From NCBI GenBank assembly GCA_964371615.1, contig CAYJMS010000004.1, forward strand, positions 124,001 through 188,000: a DNA stretch of 64,000 nucleotides, written 5' to 3'. Origin of the DNA: SpSt-333 sp964371615 (GTDB lineage Bacteria > Bacteroidota > Ignavibacteria > UBA10030 > UBA8401). Of the stretch, positions 35,386 through 43,733 are shown in pieces; the first letter of the stretch is position 1; each line of letters opens with the position of its first letter. Below the pieces are notes generated by a model, which had not been told where the DNA came from, searched no databases, and saw only the letters and a program-made list of their open reading frames with translations. Made by a program: the position numbers and the translations under genes.

Positions 35386-35844
35386 TTATTTTTTCTTTCT
35401 TTTTTTCTCAAAAAATTCTTTCACCAGTCCTCCGCACTCTGCATCCAGCACGCCGCCGATCACATGCACGGTGTGGTTCAACTTTTTGTTTTCGGTAATG
35501 TTCATCACGCTGCCGCTTGCACCCATCTTCGGATCATAGCATCCGAATACAATGGCGGGAATACGCGACAGAACGATCGCTCCTGCACACATCGGGCATG
35601 GCTCCATCGTCACATACAATACACAATCCTTGAGAAATTTATTTTCCAGATGTGCTGCCGCCGCGGTCAGGGCAATCATCTCTGCATGCGCGGTGGGATC
35701 GTGCAACGTCTCCACTTGATTGAATCCTTTGGCAATAACGGCATTCTGATGCACGATAACGGCGCCGACGGGGACTTCATCCCGATCGAAAGCGCGCGTC
35801 GCTTCTTTGAGCGCATACTTCATCCATCGCTCATGGATCGTCAT
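35386..35844 (-). CDS. tadA: tRNA adenosine(34) deaminase
   Basis: The 152-residue cytidine-deaminase-fold protein has the zinc and catalytic motifs HAEM in PTAHAEMIAL and PCPMCAGAI, plus VPVGAVIV near the start. This matches TadA, which makes inosine at the wobble position of tRNA-Arg. The C-terminus is rich in lysine. It starts 2 bases after the kinase-like gene and so is probably the last gene of the symporter operon. Confidence 0.93.
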   Translation of the reverse strand: MTIHERWMKYALKEATRAFDRDEVPVGAVIVHQNAVIAKGFNQVETLHDPTAHAEMIALTAAAAHLENKFLKDCVLYVTMEPCPMCAGAIVLSRIPAIVFGCYDPKMGASGSVMNITENKKLNHTVHVIGGVLDAECGGLVKEFFEKKRKKK

Positions 35845-35846
35845 GA

Positions 35847-36407
35847 TTATTTTTTTTCGGTTTTAAAGGGGGACAGTTTGGCAAGCGGGCCGATCGGGGA
35901 ATCCGTGATTTCATAGACCTGCGCAGCGGAAAATTCTTTGAGGGCGTGGTTGATGCGCTGCGACGCGGTTTCGATTTCATCGAGTTTCTTCAATGAATCG
36001 GTGTCGGCATTCCCCTTTTTCAACAGGCGGATGTACCCCAGAATGATAGCGAGCGGATTGTTGATCTCATGCTTCAGCGTCATGATCACTTCGTGCAGCG
36101 TCTTGATCTGAGTCTCTTTCAACTGAATGTCATGCTGGTGCTCCATGAGCTCCCGTTCTTTGGTGTGCAGCCGTTCCCGCAGATCGATCACTTTTACCAA
36201 CACATAGGCCAGCAGCCACATCCACAGCAATGTATCAAAATGCCGTAACGCATCGGTGGCGGCAAAGTGCTTGCTTTTAAACTTGATATAGAACTCCATC
36301 GTCGAAATGAAGTAATACCCGTAAATGAAATAGGATGCGAGAATGGCTGGGTATCGCAGTATGAATTCCCGGATGGCTTTCATGAACTTGTCTATTGTGG
36401 TTTTCAT
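35847..36407 (-). CDS. Membrane protein with histidine-kinase dimerisation domain but no ATPase domain
   Basis: The protein has about 186 residues. It has two membrane segments (about 20-37 and 60-78), then a coiled coil (about 80-110, RERLHTKERELMEHQHD). A HisKA-like helix pair follows with the H-box LKHEINNPLAIILGYIRLLKKG near 115-135. The chain stops after about 50 more residues (SFKTEKK-like basic tail), with no N, G1 or G2 box. It therefore cannot bind ATP itself and would need another kinase, or act as a decoy or phosphotransfer partner. It lies between the small symporter-linked gene and tadA on the same strand. Confidence 0.72.
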   Translation of the reverse strand: MKTTIDKFMKAIREFILRYPAILASYFIYGYYFISTMEFYIKFKSKHFAATDALRHFDTLLWMWLLAYVLVKVIDLRERLHTKERELMEHQHDIQLKETQIKTLHEVIMTLKHEINNPLAIILGYIRLLKKGNADTDSLKKLDEIETASQRINHALKEFSAAQVYEITDSPIGPLAKLSPFKTEKK

Positions 36408-36497
36408 AGTGACAGCATTGAGAAGATACCAAGAACTGTGATAGAACGCAACCGTGCAATGAAGAAACATACCCGCCGGCATAATACACCGTTTCCG

Positions 36498-36638
36498 TCA
36501 GGCATTCTTTTTCCCGGAATGAGAGAGCAAATCCTTCAAATCCTGTATGCCATAAAATGTAATCACCGCGGCGGTGCAAAAGAACAATGCTGCCGCGGTG
36601 CAAAAGACGATGATCCAGACCAATGCGGAGAATTCCAT
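36498..36638 (-). CDS. 46-residue membrane protein, likely symporter small accessory protein
   Basis: This short frame starts MEFSALVWIIVFCTAAALFF and has one strong membrane span (about 5-32), followed by a polar tail (DLKDLLSHSGKKNA). It begins 16 bases after the stop of the SSS symporter and has a good purine-rich ribosome site (AAGGAAGGAAATAGGAT before ATG). Small single-span proteins encoded next to sodium:solute symporters are known, and I recall a protein family named symporter small accessory protein. The name match was not checked. Confidence 0.75.
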   Translation of the reverse strand: MEFSALVWIIVFCTAAALFFCTAAVITFYGIQDLKDLLSHSGKKNA

Positions 36639-36654
36639 ATCCTATTTCCTTCCT

Positions 36655-38130
36655 TTATTTTACGATCATTCTCGGGGGATAGCTTTTTTGGGTTATCAGG
36701 GATCCGACGATCATCCCCGCGGCCGCCAAAACGAAGCTCAAAAATCCCGATATATTCACATCCGTCATAAAGAGCAGCCCTTCGGGCAGTACGCTTTTCA
36801 ACTGGTCTAAAATTAAAAATAGCAACGGAGCAGCCGCGCCCAGCGACAGCGACGCATACGCGCCGATCAGATTCGCTTTTTTCCAATAGAGGCCTGCAAC
36901 CACACAACCGAACGCACCCGCCGCATACATTGCGCCGGTAATTGCAGTGTATTGAAACACTGTCGCCGGCAGTTCATACCACAAACCGAAGACGAGAATG
37001 AATACGCCGATACAGGCGGTAATGATGCGCGTTAAACGGATCGTAGATGCTTCGGTCAGCGCAACTTTCTTGAAGGGCGCGATGACGTCGCGCGTTGCGA
37101 CAGAACTCCACGCCAGCATGTAGGCACTGTAGGTCGACATCGACGCGGCGAGCATTCCCGCCACCATTAATCCCAGAAATCCCGACGGCACGACAGTGCC
37201 GAGCAGTTTCGGCATCGCCAATGTCGAATCGAGGGATGGGCCGAACATCGCCAGCGCCGCCACACCCCAGAACATCGGAATCATGTACCGCCCCGCAAGC
37301 GTAATACCGGTGAAGAGGAAGACTTTGCGTCCCACCTCGGGACTTTCCGATGCAAACGATTTTGATGCGGCAGGTTGATTCAACGCCGAGATCGCCACGC
37401 TCCCGATCAGCATCCAGAAGAGAAAGAACCAGCCGAAGCGGGGATTTGCCGTCGGATCGAATCCTTCCCTGCCGAATTGTTCCACCACCGTTGCGGCAAT
37501 TTCACCAAAGGAAATGTGCATCAAGATAAAAAATGTCGCCACCAGCATACCGAATGAGAGGATCACAAACTGAATGAAATCGGTAATCACCACCGAGAAC
37601 ATCCCTCCCAGCACGGTATAACTGACCACGACCAACAACATAAACGTCATCACCAACGCCAGAATATCCGGCGAAAATCCCATCGTTACCGTTAAAAAAA
37701 CACCGTCCATTTTCAGAAAGACTCCCATGTTCAGCACGCCGCCGAGAAAAAGCAGAATACCTCCGAGCACACGGACGCCTTTGCTGAAGCGCATCTCATA
37801 GAATTCGGGAATAGTGATGACATTCAGTTTTCTCAAACCCGACACGATGAAACCCGTTTTGCCGATGACAAAATAACCGATAAATCCGATAATGCCGAGA
37901 ATAAAGCAGGAGAATCCGGTGACATATCCCAGTTCTCCGAAATACATGAACGTGACGATGCCTATCTCCGTGGCAATGAGCGTCGCGGAACCGAGCGCCA
38001 CTTTCACCCGGCGGCCGGCGACAAAGTATCCCTCCATGTTCTCGACATATTTCCGGGCACGAATGCCGATGAAGATCGTGCCGGCGAGATACAATACAAG
38101 AATGAACCAGTCAAGTATTTGAAAATTCAT
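36655..38130 (-). CDS. Sodium:solute symporter (SSS family)
   Basis: The 491-residue protein has about 13 hydrophobic spans and SSS motifs: the first core helix region YFVAGRRVKVALGSATLIATEIG (about 35-57), GLRKLNVITIPEFYEMRF, and AGMLAASMSTYSAYMLAWSSV in the sodium-site region (about 335-355). The substrate cannot be read from sequence; family members carry sugars, amino acids, carboxylates or nucleosides. It heads a four-gene minus-strand group with the 46-residue protein, the partial kinase and tadA. The nearby glycan locus makes a sugar or amino sugar one reasonable guess. Confidence 0.9.
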   Translation of the reverse strand: MNFQILDWFILVLYLAGTIFIGIRARKYVENMEGYFVAGRRVKVALGSATLIATEIGIVTFMYFGELGYVTGFSCFILGIIGFIGYFVIGKTGFIVSGLRKLNVITIPEFYEMRFSKGVRVLGGILLFLGGVLNMGVFLKMDGVFLTVTMGFSPDILALVMTFMLLVVVSYTVLGGMFSVVITDFIQFVILSFGMLVATFFILMHISFGEIAATVVEQFGREGFDPTANPRFGWFFLFWMLIGSVAISALNQPAASKSFASESPEVGRKVFLFTGITLAGRYMIPMFWGVAALAMFGPSLDSTLAMPKLLGTVVPSGFLGLMVAGMLAASMSTYSAYMLAWSSVATRDVIAPFKKVALTEASTIRLTRIITACIGVFILVFGLWYELPATVFQYTAITGAMYAAGAFGCVVAGLYWKKANLIGAYASLSLGAAAPLLFLILDQLKSVLPEGLLFMTDVNISGFLSFVLAAAGMIVGSLITQKSYPPRMIVK

Positions 38131-38433
38131 GCCACCATCCCTTTATACGATGTTAATTGCGAGAGTCATCTCAAAAATTCCAATCAATGTCATGCCTCGT
38201 CTCCGCTTGGCATGACATTACAATATATGTCACCCCGAGTCCGCCTGAGGCGGATAAACTCTGTCGAGGGGTGACAATTTTTCAATTTTGATATCGTTTC
38301 TATTGTTATGTTCCCGCTTCTTGATGTGATCCGATCAGGTCAACGACCTTCCTGTATTTCCAAGAATTCCGGTGAAATAAATAATCTTGCAATCTTGCAA
38401 TCTTGTAATCATTAATTCCACTATTTTTTACTT
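38131..38433. repeat. Spacer with two TGTCA palindromes and an 8-base tandem repeat
   Basis: Palindrome 1: AATGTCATGCC (38186-38196) with GGCATGACATT (38209-38219). Palindrome 2: TGTCACCCC (38228-38236) with GGGGTGACA (38268-38276) around an inner CCGCCT/AGGCGG hairpin. An 8-base unit AATCTTGC is repeated about 3.5 times at 38383-38410. No gene. Confidence 0.8.
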
Positions 38434-39624
38434 TCAAGAATATAAAAGATATTTCTGCCGCTTCTCCGCAAAGCGTGTCAGTTCATCCTGCCACGATGTA
38501 ATTATTTCACGAGACGCGGATCCCTCCATCAGCATTTTCCGCACAATCATTGTGCCGGTTAAAATATCGAACCGGCGGTCGCGCAATTCCATCGATTCGG
38601 GATATGCTCTTTTTATTGCAGAAAGAATGCTGATACCGAGCCGCACCGGTGTGATGTGATTTCGATCGACAATACGAATACGGAGTCCATGGCATATTTC
38701 TCCTTTGAATTTCGGATCGGCTGCCATTCCGGGAATTTCGTCCGGTGTGAATGTTTCTTCGGAAAATTTTACTCCGCCAGTATTTTCATCATTCAACAAC
38801 GGCAATACTTTTTTCGGATCCAGCCACGGTGCGCCGATTAATGAAAATGGAGTTCTTGTCCCTCTCCCTTCCGAAAGTGACGTCCCTTCGACAAAACAGA
38901 GTCCGGGATAAATCACCGCTGTGTCGAGATCGACCATGTTCGGCGAAGGAGCAATCCATTGCAACCCGGTCTCATCATACCACAATGACCGATTCCACCC
39001 GGTCATCGGCAGCACGGTCAGATCCGCCCGGATTCCATCTTGAAACTCCCCTTCATCATTCCACATGCGGGCAAGTTCGCCGACCGTCATCCCGTGTTGT
39101 ACGGGAATCGGCATCCATCCGACAAAGGAACGGAGCGAATTAGTTCTGATCGGTCCGTCGAATGCAATTCCGCGAATGGGATTCGGTCGGTCGAGAATCA
39201 GCACAGGAATGCGGTGTTCGGCGGCGCTTTCTATCGCCAGTGCAATAGTCGAGATGTATGTATAAAACCGCGCGCCGATATCCTGAATGTCGCAGATCAG
39301 CAGTTCAACGCCGGCAAGCATTTCCTTTGTCGGACGGTGTGAGGATCCATAGAGCGAATACACCGGAATGGCGGAATCCCGGTACCGTGAATCCGCAATA
39401 GGAGTTCCGTCGGGATTGTTGCCAAAGATTCCGTGCTCGGGCCCGTACAGGGCAACGATAGAACATGCTCCGGATTCTGCAACGGCATCAACAATGTGCC
39501 TGCCGTCCGAGAGCCGGCCGGTGTGGTTTGTCAGAATGCCGACGCGTTTATTTTTGATGAGATCGATCCCATCGTTCAATAATCTGTCGGCGCCGGTGCG
39601 AACGGCCATAGCGGGTGTGGTCAT
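38434..39624 (-). CDS. NamZ-like DUF1343 protein (exo-beta-N-acetylmuramidase family)
   Basis: The 396-residue protein has the DUF1343 blocks: KRVGILTNHTGR near 30, LYGPEHGIFG near 60, YSLYG, CDIQDIGARFYTYISTIALAIE near 110, VLILDRPNPIRG near 140, and FVEGTSLSEGRGTRTPFSLIGAPW near 240. Characterised NamZ removes terminal N-acetylmuramic acid from peptidoglycan fragments. The start at 39624 forms an ATGA overlap with the upstream acyltransferase gene, which decides it over the longer frame. No signal peptide is visible, so a cytoplasmic role, or export by another route, is possible. Confidence 0.9.
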   Translation of the reverse strand: MTTPAMAVRTGADRLLNDGIDLIKNKRVGILTNHTGRLSDGRHIVDAVAESGACSIVALYGPEHGIFGNNPDGTPIADSRYRDSAIPVYSLYGSSHRPTKEMLAGVELLICDIQDIGARFYTYISTIALAIESAAEHRIPVLILDRPNPIRGIAFDGPIRTNSLRSFVGWMPIPVQHGMTVGELARMWNDEGEFQDGIRADLTVLPMTGWNRSLWYDETGLQWIAPSPNMVDLDTAVIYPGLCFVEGTSLSEGRGTRTPFSLIGAPWLDPKKVLPLLNDENTGGVKFSEETFTPDEIPGMAADPKFKGEICHGLRIRIVDRNHITPVRLGISILSAIKRAYPESMELRDRRFDILTGTMIVRKMLMEGSASREIITSWQDELTRFAEKRQKYLLYS

Positions 39625-40718
39625 ACTTTCAGGAATATTTTTTTCTGATACATCCAATAGCAGACGAGCCAGCCAAGTCCGATAATCAGCGATGAATACA
39701 ACAGCGATCCGATTGTCGGAGCGGTGAACGATGAGAATGATTTAAAGAAAAATCCGGTGAGCGATGTCATCGCACCGTCGTACGGCGCTTTCCACGACAG
39801 CATGATCCACCGGACAAACAATCCCGTACCGACATAGACGGTGATGGCATTCATGCCGAAGATAACCAGAGGAAAGGCAGCGTGGGTCATTTTTTTCACT
39901 TCCACCAGCCAGTACATTGTACCGAGCACGAGACACGACCAGCCGGCGGTGTAGACGGCAAACGAAGAGGTCCAAAGAATTTTATTCAACGGAACAACCT
40001 GATCCCAGAGCAGGCCGACCGCGATCCCGGCAAGTCCGGCGATCAACAGATTCCGGACAACCGATGTGTCATTCTTTCGTTTCTGTATCATCCTTCCTGT
40101 CAGCACGCCGAAAAGGACGGTGGAAAGGCCGGGAATCATACTCACGATCGTCTCTTTATCTTCCGGTGCGAGAATAAAACTGTCGATATATTGCGCAATG
40201 TTCACATCCCGTTCAAACGATCCGGTAATTACCCCCGGCGCTGAAACGAACGCCATCACACCCCACCAGAGAAAGAGCATTGCACCGGCAATGATTGCCT
40301 GAGTTTTGATGCCGAGCGGTAACAGAAGGTATGCGGCAAAGTAGAGAATCCCAATGCGCTGTAAAATTCCGAAATGAAGAACCGGTTCGTTGATCGATGC
40401 CGATTTCAGGAACGCGCCGAGAAGATACAACATCAGCGCACGGCGGGCGGCGATCATTATCCCCTGCCATGCCGGCAATGAACTTTTTTTTGCATAACTG
40501 ATCGGCATGGCAACGCCGACAATAAAAAGAAAGAAGGGAAAAATAAGATCGGCAAACGTGCAGCCATGCCATTGTGCGTGGAGCAATTGGTGCGGTACGA
40601 CATCGGCATTCCAGGTGCCCGGATTGTTGACGAAGAGCATCCCGGCAATGGCAAATCCGCGGAACGCATCAAGCGAAAGCAGGCGGGAAGTCGAAATAGG
40701 AGTGATGGATTGGCTCAT
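39621..40718 (-). CDS. HGSNAT/DUF5009-type membrane acyltransferase
   Basis: The 365-residue membrane protein with about ten spans starts RLLSLDAFRGFAIAGMLFVNNPGTW. It carries HGCTFADLIFPFFLFIVGVAM and LQRIGILYFAAYLL, the signatures of the heparan-alpha-glucosaminide N-acetyltransferase / NagX-like family. Such proteins acetylate amino sugars across the membrane. The stop overlaps the NamZ-like start by four bases, so the two products are likely made together, consistent with amino-sugar handling. Confidence 0.88.
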   Translation of the reverse strand: MSQSITPISTSRLLSLDAFRGFAIAGMLFVNNPGTWNADVVPHQLLHAQWHGCTFADLIFPFFLFIVGVAMPISYAKKSSLPAWQGIMIAARRALMLYLLGAFLKSASINEPVLHFGILQRIGILYFAAYLLLPLGIKTQAIIAGAMLFLWWGVMAFVSAPGVITGSFERDVNIAQYIDSFILAPEDKETIVSMIPGLSTVLFGVLTGRMIQKRKNDTSVVRNLLIAGLAGIAVGLLWDQVVPLNKILWTSSFAVYTAGWSCLVLGTMYWLVEVKKMTHAAFPLVIFGMNAITVYVGTGLFVRWIMLSWKAPYDGAMTSLTGFFFKSFSSFTAPTIGSLLYSSLIIGLGWLVCYWMYQKKIFLKV

Positions 40719-40739
40719 TGGTTCATCGGTTCATTGAAA

Positions 40740-42527
40740 TCATCGAAGAAAAACTTCTATCTCCCGTATTGAATATGCAGAGATCGTCCAGCGTCCGCCG
40801 GTCCCCAGTGTTCCGTTCATGCGCAGGAATCGAGCCGACACCGGAGCGAACGAGAATGTGTCGGATGTTCCTTTCTCCCCGGTAATCTCACGGAGCGGCG
40901 TCCACACTGTGCCGTCGTCGGAGATTTCAAGAACATATCGTACAGCGCGGGTTTCACCCCAATGGATTTGTACATCCGTGAATGTTTGCGGCGTCTTCCA
41001 TTCCAATTGATACCACTGCTCCTCCTTCCCGTCGGACTTGGTCCATGCGGCGGAATTCCATCGCGTATACATTTTACCGTCCACAGCACTTGCAGCGGAA
41101 AAATGCGGGCCGATGACGGAATATGATGCAGCAGAGGGAATTGCCGACAGCGCCAGATTTGCCGGGGGGATGATTGAATCCGCGGAAAGGATTTCCATGG
41201 CAATCAATGAATACGGCGGAACGGTGTATGTGAATTTTTTGCCGGCCGCGGCGGCCATCGGCAATTCTTCGTTCATTCTTGCTGCATCAAGTATGCGGAC
41301 AGATGCATTCTTCTGCGGGGCGAATTTATCGAGCGTGATTTCCAGCTTTTTCTCTTTTGTGCTGTCTTTATTAATGATAAACAGGGATAGTTTTTTTCTC
41401 TCTGTTGCAGCGTACGCCACAACATCCTTGTCCGACGATTGAGATTTCACCAATCGGGATCCGAAATTCCGTGCGAACAACGGAAAAACATAATAATTGA
41501 CATTCGGTGTATTGCTTCCTTCCGACGAAAGATAGCCGTAATCCCCTTTGCGCGGCGGAAATGCATTGTGCACCGCCCAGTAACAGGCGATATCCGTACC
41601 GACTTCCGCCATCGCTCCGATCATGTCCGCCACCCATAACGCATTGACAATCTGCAGCGTTTGCGGTCCCGGGGAATGGTTGACGGAATTGTAACCGACA
41701 TTAATATAGATGATCTCTTCCGCCTTTTTTGCACCGGCAACCCGCTTCACTTCGTCCTTCAACTGCAGAAATAATTTTCTGTACACATCAACACTCTTCA
41801 GCAATTCGGCATCGTTCTCTTTTCCCCATTGCTGGGGATAAAAGGTGATTGTCAGCATGTCGATATGTTCCGGAACGGCACGAAGCACACGCGCTGTCCA
41901 TCCTTCCGATCCGCCGCCGAGCGAGGGAGCGTTTCCGGCAAGCGCGACATTGGTCGCCACTTTAATTGTCGGATCGACCGCTTTCATTGCCGTGACGAAT
42001 TCCGCGTACCGTTTCGCGTATCCTTCGGGTGATGAATGGCCTTTCGCCCATGAGCCCCATTGTTCGTCCCCCACTTCCCAGTATTTCACATAAAATCCGC
42101 GGGTGATATTGCAATACCGCACCCAATCCGCCGCCAGCTGCGGCGATTCGTTGAAATTGATCGTGATAAACGGTTCCGCACCGACCTCGCGGCAGAGGGC
42201 AAGATATTCGTCCGTGTCCATCTCGCTTTCGCTGTTCTCTTTCGAGTTCCAGATGTAATGATCCGCGTCGTTGCCGCCGGGATATTTCAACAGCGTTACG
42301 CCGGAGGCTTTGATTTTTTGGATAGCGTCGCGGTCGTTCGTCACCAGCATCTCGTTTGTCGGGCCGGGAAAGAGCGATTCATCCCACCGTGCAGTATTGA
42401 TACCGTAGAGCAGAGGGTTCACGGCGCGGAGGGTTTTCCCTGCGTCCACACTCACCTGAACGGTTTGTGCGGAGAGAGAGAATGAGACGGCCAGAACCAG
42501 AACGATTCGGGTTGCGAGTCTTTTCAT
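40740..42527 (-). CDS. GH51-like secreted protein with C-terminal F5/8 (discoidin) domain
   Basis: The 595-residue exported protein (signal peptide ending SFSLSAQ) has a TIM-barrel region like alpha-L-arabinofuranosidase relatives: FGIN-type start (LLYGINTARWDE), LLKYPGGNDADHYIW, and KYWEVGDEQWGSW holding the acid/base glutamate (about 160). At the place where relatives have a nucleophile glutamate before NSV, this protein reads INVGYNSVNHSPGPQT, with glycine instead. Residues about 455-595 form a discoidin-like carbohydrate-binding domain. It may be a binding protein rather than an enzyme, or act by another mechanism. Confidence 0.75.
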   Translation of the reverse strand: MKRLATRIVLVLAVSFSLSAQTVQVSVDAGKTLRAVNPLLYGINTARWDESLFPGPTNEMLVTNDRDAIQKIKASGVTLLKYPGGNDADHYIWNSKENSESEMDTDEYLALCREVGAEPFITINFNESPQLAADWVRYCNITRGFYVKYWEVGDEQWGSWAKGHSSPEGYAKRYAEFVTAMKAVDPTIKVATNVALAGNAPSLGGGSEGWTARVLRAVPEHIDMLTITFYPQQWGKENDAELLKSVDVYRKLFLQLKDEVKRVAGAKKAEEIIYINVGYNSVNHSPGPQTLQIVNALWVADMIGAMAEVGTDIACYWAVHNAFPPRKGDYGYLSSEGSNTPNVNYYVFPLFARNFGSRLVKSQSSDKDVVAYAATERKKLSLFIINKDSTKEKKLEITLDKFAPQKNASVRILDAARMNEELPMAAAAGKKFTYTVPPYSLIAMEILSADSIIPPANLALSAIPSAASYSVIGPHFSAASAVDGKMYTRWNSAAWTKSDGKEEQWYQLEWKTPQTFTDVQIHWGETRAVRYVLEISDDGTVWTPLREITGEKGTSDTFSFAPVSARFLRMNGTLGTGGRWTISAYSIREIEVFLR

Positions 42528-42558
42528 ATCATTGCCTTTATGCCGCCGCAGCGGATGA

Positions 42559-43728
42559 TTATTTGACGAGAACCAGTTTCTGTGTGTGCGAATACCCGCC
42601 GGCGGTCAACCGGCAGTAATAGACTCCCGATGAAACGTTTTCGGAATTCCATTTCGCTTCGTAGGTGCCCTGTTCCATCGGGCCGTTCAATAATTCTCCC
42701 ACTTCCTGTCCGATCCGGTTAAAGATTTTTATGCTGACATTCTCCCTGGCCGGAATGGAAAAACGAATCGTCGTTCCGGGATTGAAGGGATTCGGATAGG
42801 CCGGGGAAACGGTGACCATCGACGGAATCGGCGCCGAAGAATATTCCGCAATGCGCGTGACGGGAAAGAGAGTTGTCAGCGTAAAATCGACCCAGAACAT
42901 CATCGACGCATTGGGAATTTTGGAAAACAATTCATTTCCGATCGCTGCCGGCGGATCGGAAAGCGGTTTCCACCATGCTGAATCGGCTTTATAGCCGAAC
43001 TGGAATCCGACCTGAGCGGGAGAATATTTCGTTCCCCACGATTTAAATTCGTTCACCATCGACGTATACGATGTGTGCCCCTGGCTGTCGTCTATGAAAA
43101 TCAGTTTCCCGCGGTATTTTGCCGGCATCCACGATTGGCCGTAATGTTTCACAAAAAGAGTGTACGTCGTATCGTATTTCCTGATTCGCTCTTCCCACCG
43201 CATCAGCTCGAGCGAGTCGGTCAATTTCCTTCCGCCGGAATTCGTCTTCCAGTCGAGCCATTCGACATCGATGCCGAATCCTGCAATACACGGATGATGG
43301 GAGTACCGCGAAAGGACAAGGTCGATGAGCGTATCCATCACGGCGGAGCCGGATTCGACCTGCAGCCACACCTTTACTCCCGCCGTATCGAATGCCGAGA
43401 GATGCGTTTCACTGTAATCCGTATTTGCAAAGACGACATTCGGATACGATTTTCCGTCGGCGGGGAACCCCATATAACTCTCGCCGTTGTTTCCGGCGAG
43501 ACTGACAATCCAGACGGCAGCAGGCGCTGCATTCGTGAATTTATTCGCCATCCATTGCGATGCGTCGATCCAGTACTTCGGTGCCGGAAATACCCTGCCG
43601 GGATAATTCCCGAGAATGCGCGACGATCTCACTCCGCCGTACCGCAGCGACGGTTGACTTGCCGATTCAGACAACGGAAACAGGAGAGCTGCAATCAGCA
43701 AGATGATATGTACGGATTGTTGTTTCAC
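42559..43728 (-). CDS. T9SS cargo, probable TIM-barrel glycoside hydrolase
   Basis: The 389-residue secreted protein starts at a GTG 5 bases after the GNAT stop and has a signal peptide (ending about LSESAS). The domain at about 40-290 contains ANTDYSETHLSAFDTAGVKVWLQVESG and IAGFGIDVEWLDWK, a barrel strand with an acidic pair, and FQFGYKADSAWW. I cannot assign the GH family. It ends in a type A sorting domain (AYPNPFNPGTTIRFSIP, IKIFNRIGQEV, SSGVYYCRLTAGG). Confidence 0.72.
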   Translation of the reverse strand: MKQQSVHIILLIAALLFPLSESASQPSLRYGGVRSSRILGNYPGRVFPAPKYWIDASQWMANKFTNAAPAAVWIVSLAGNNGESYMGFPADGKSYPNVVFANTDYSETHLSAFDTAGVKVWLQVESGSAVMDTLIDLVLSRYSHHPCIAGFGIDVEWLDWKTNSGGRKLTDSLELMRWEERIRKYDTTYTLFVKHYGQSWMPAKYRGKLIFIDDSQGHTSYTSMVNEFKSWGTKYSPAQVGFQFGYKADSAWWKPLSDPPAAIGNELFSKIPNASMMFWVDFTLTTLFPVTRIAEYSSAPIPSMVTVSPAYPNPFNPGTTIRFSIPARENVSIKIFNRIGQEVGELLNGPMEQGTYEAKWNSENVSSGVYYCRLTAGGYSHTQKLVLVK

Positions 43729-43733
43729 CGGTA

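Noticed and set aside
35847..36407. Frameshifted full histidine kinase
   Set aside because: I looked for N/G-box motifs in the other frames between 35386 and 35847 and found only tadA, so the ATPase domain is absent, not shifted.
38383..38410. Possible CRISPR-like repeat (AATCTTGC)n
   Set aside because: Units are 8 bases without spacers; simple tandem repeat. No array or cas gene elsewhere in the window.
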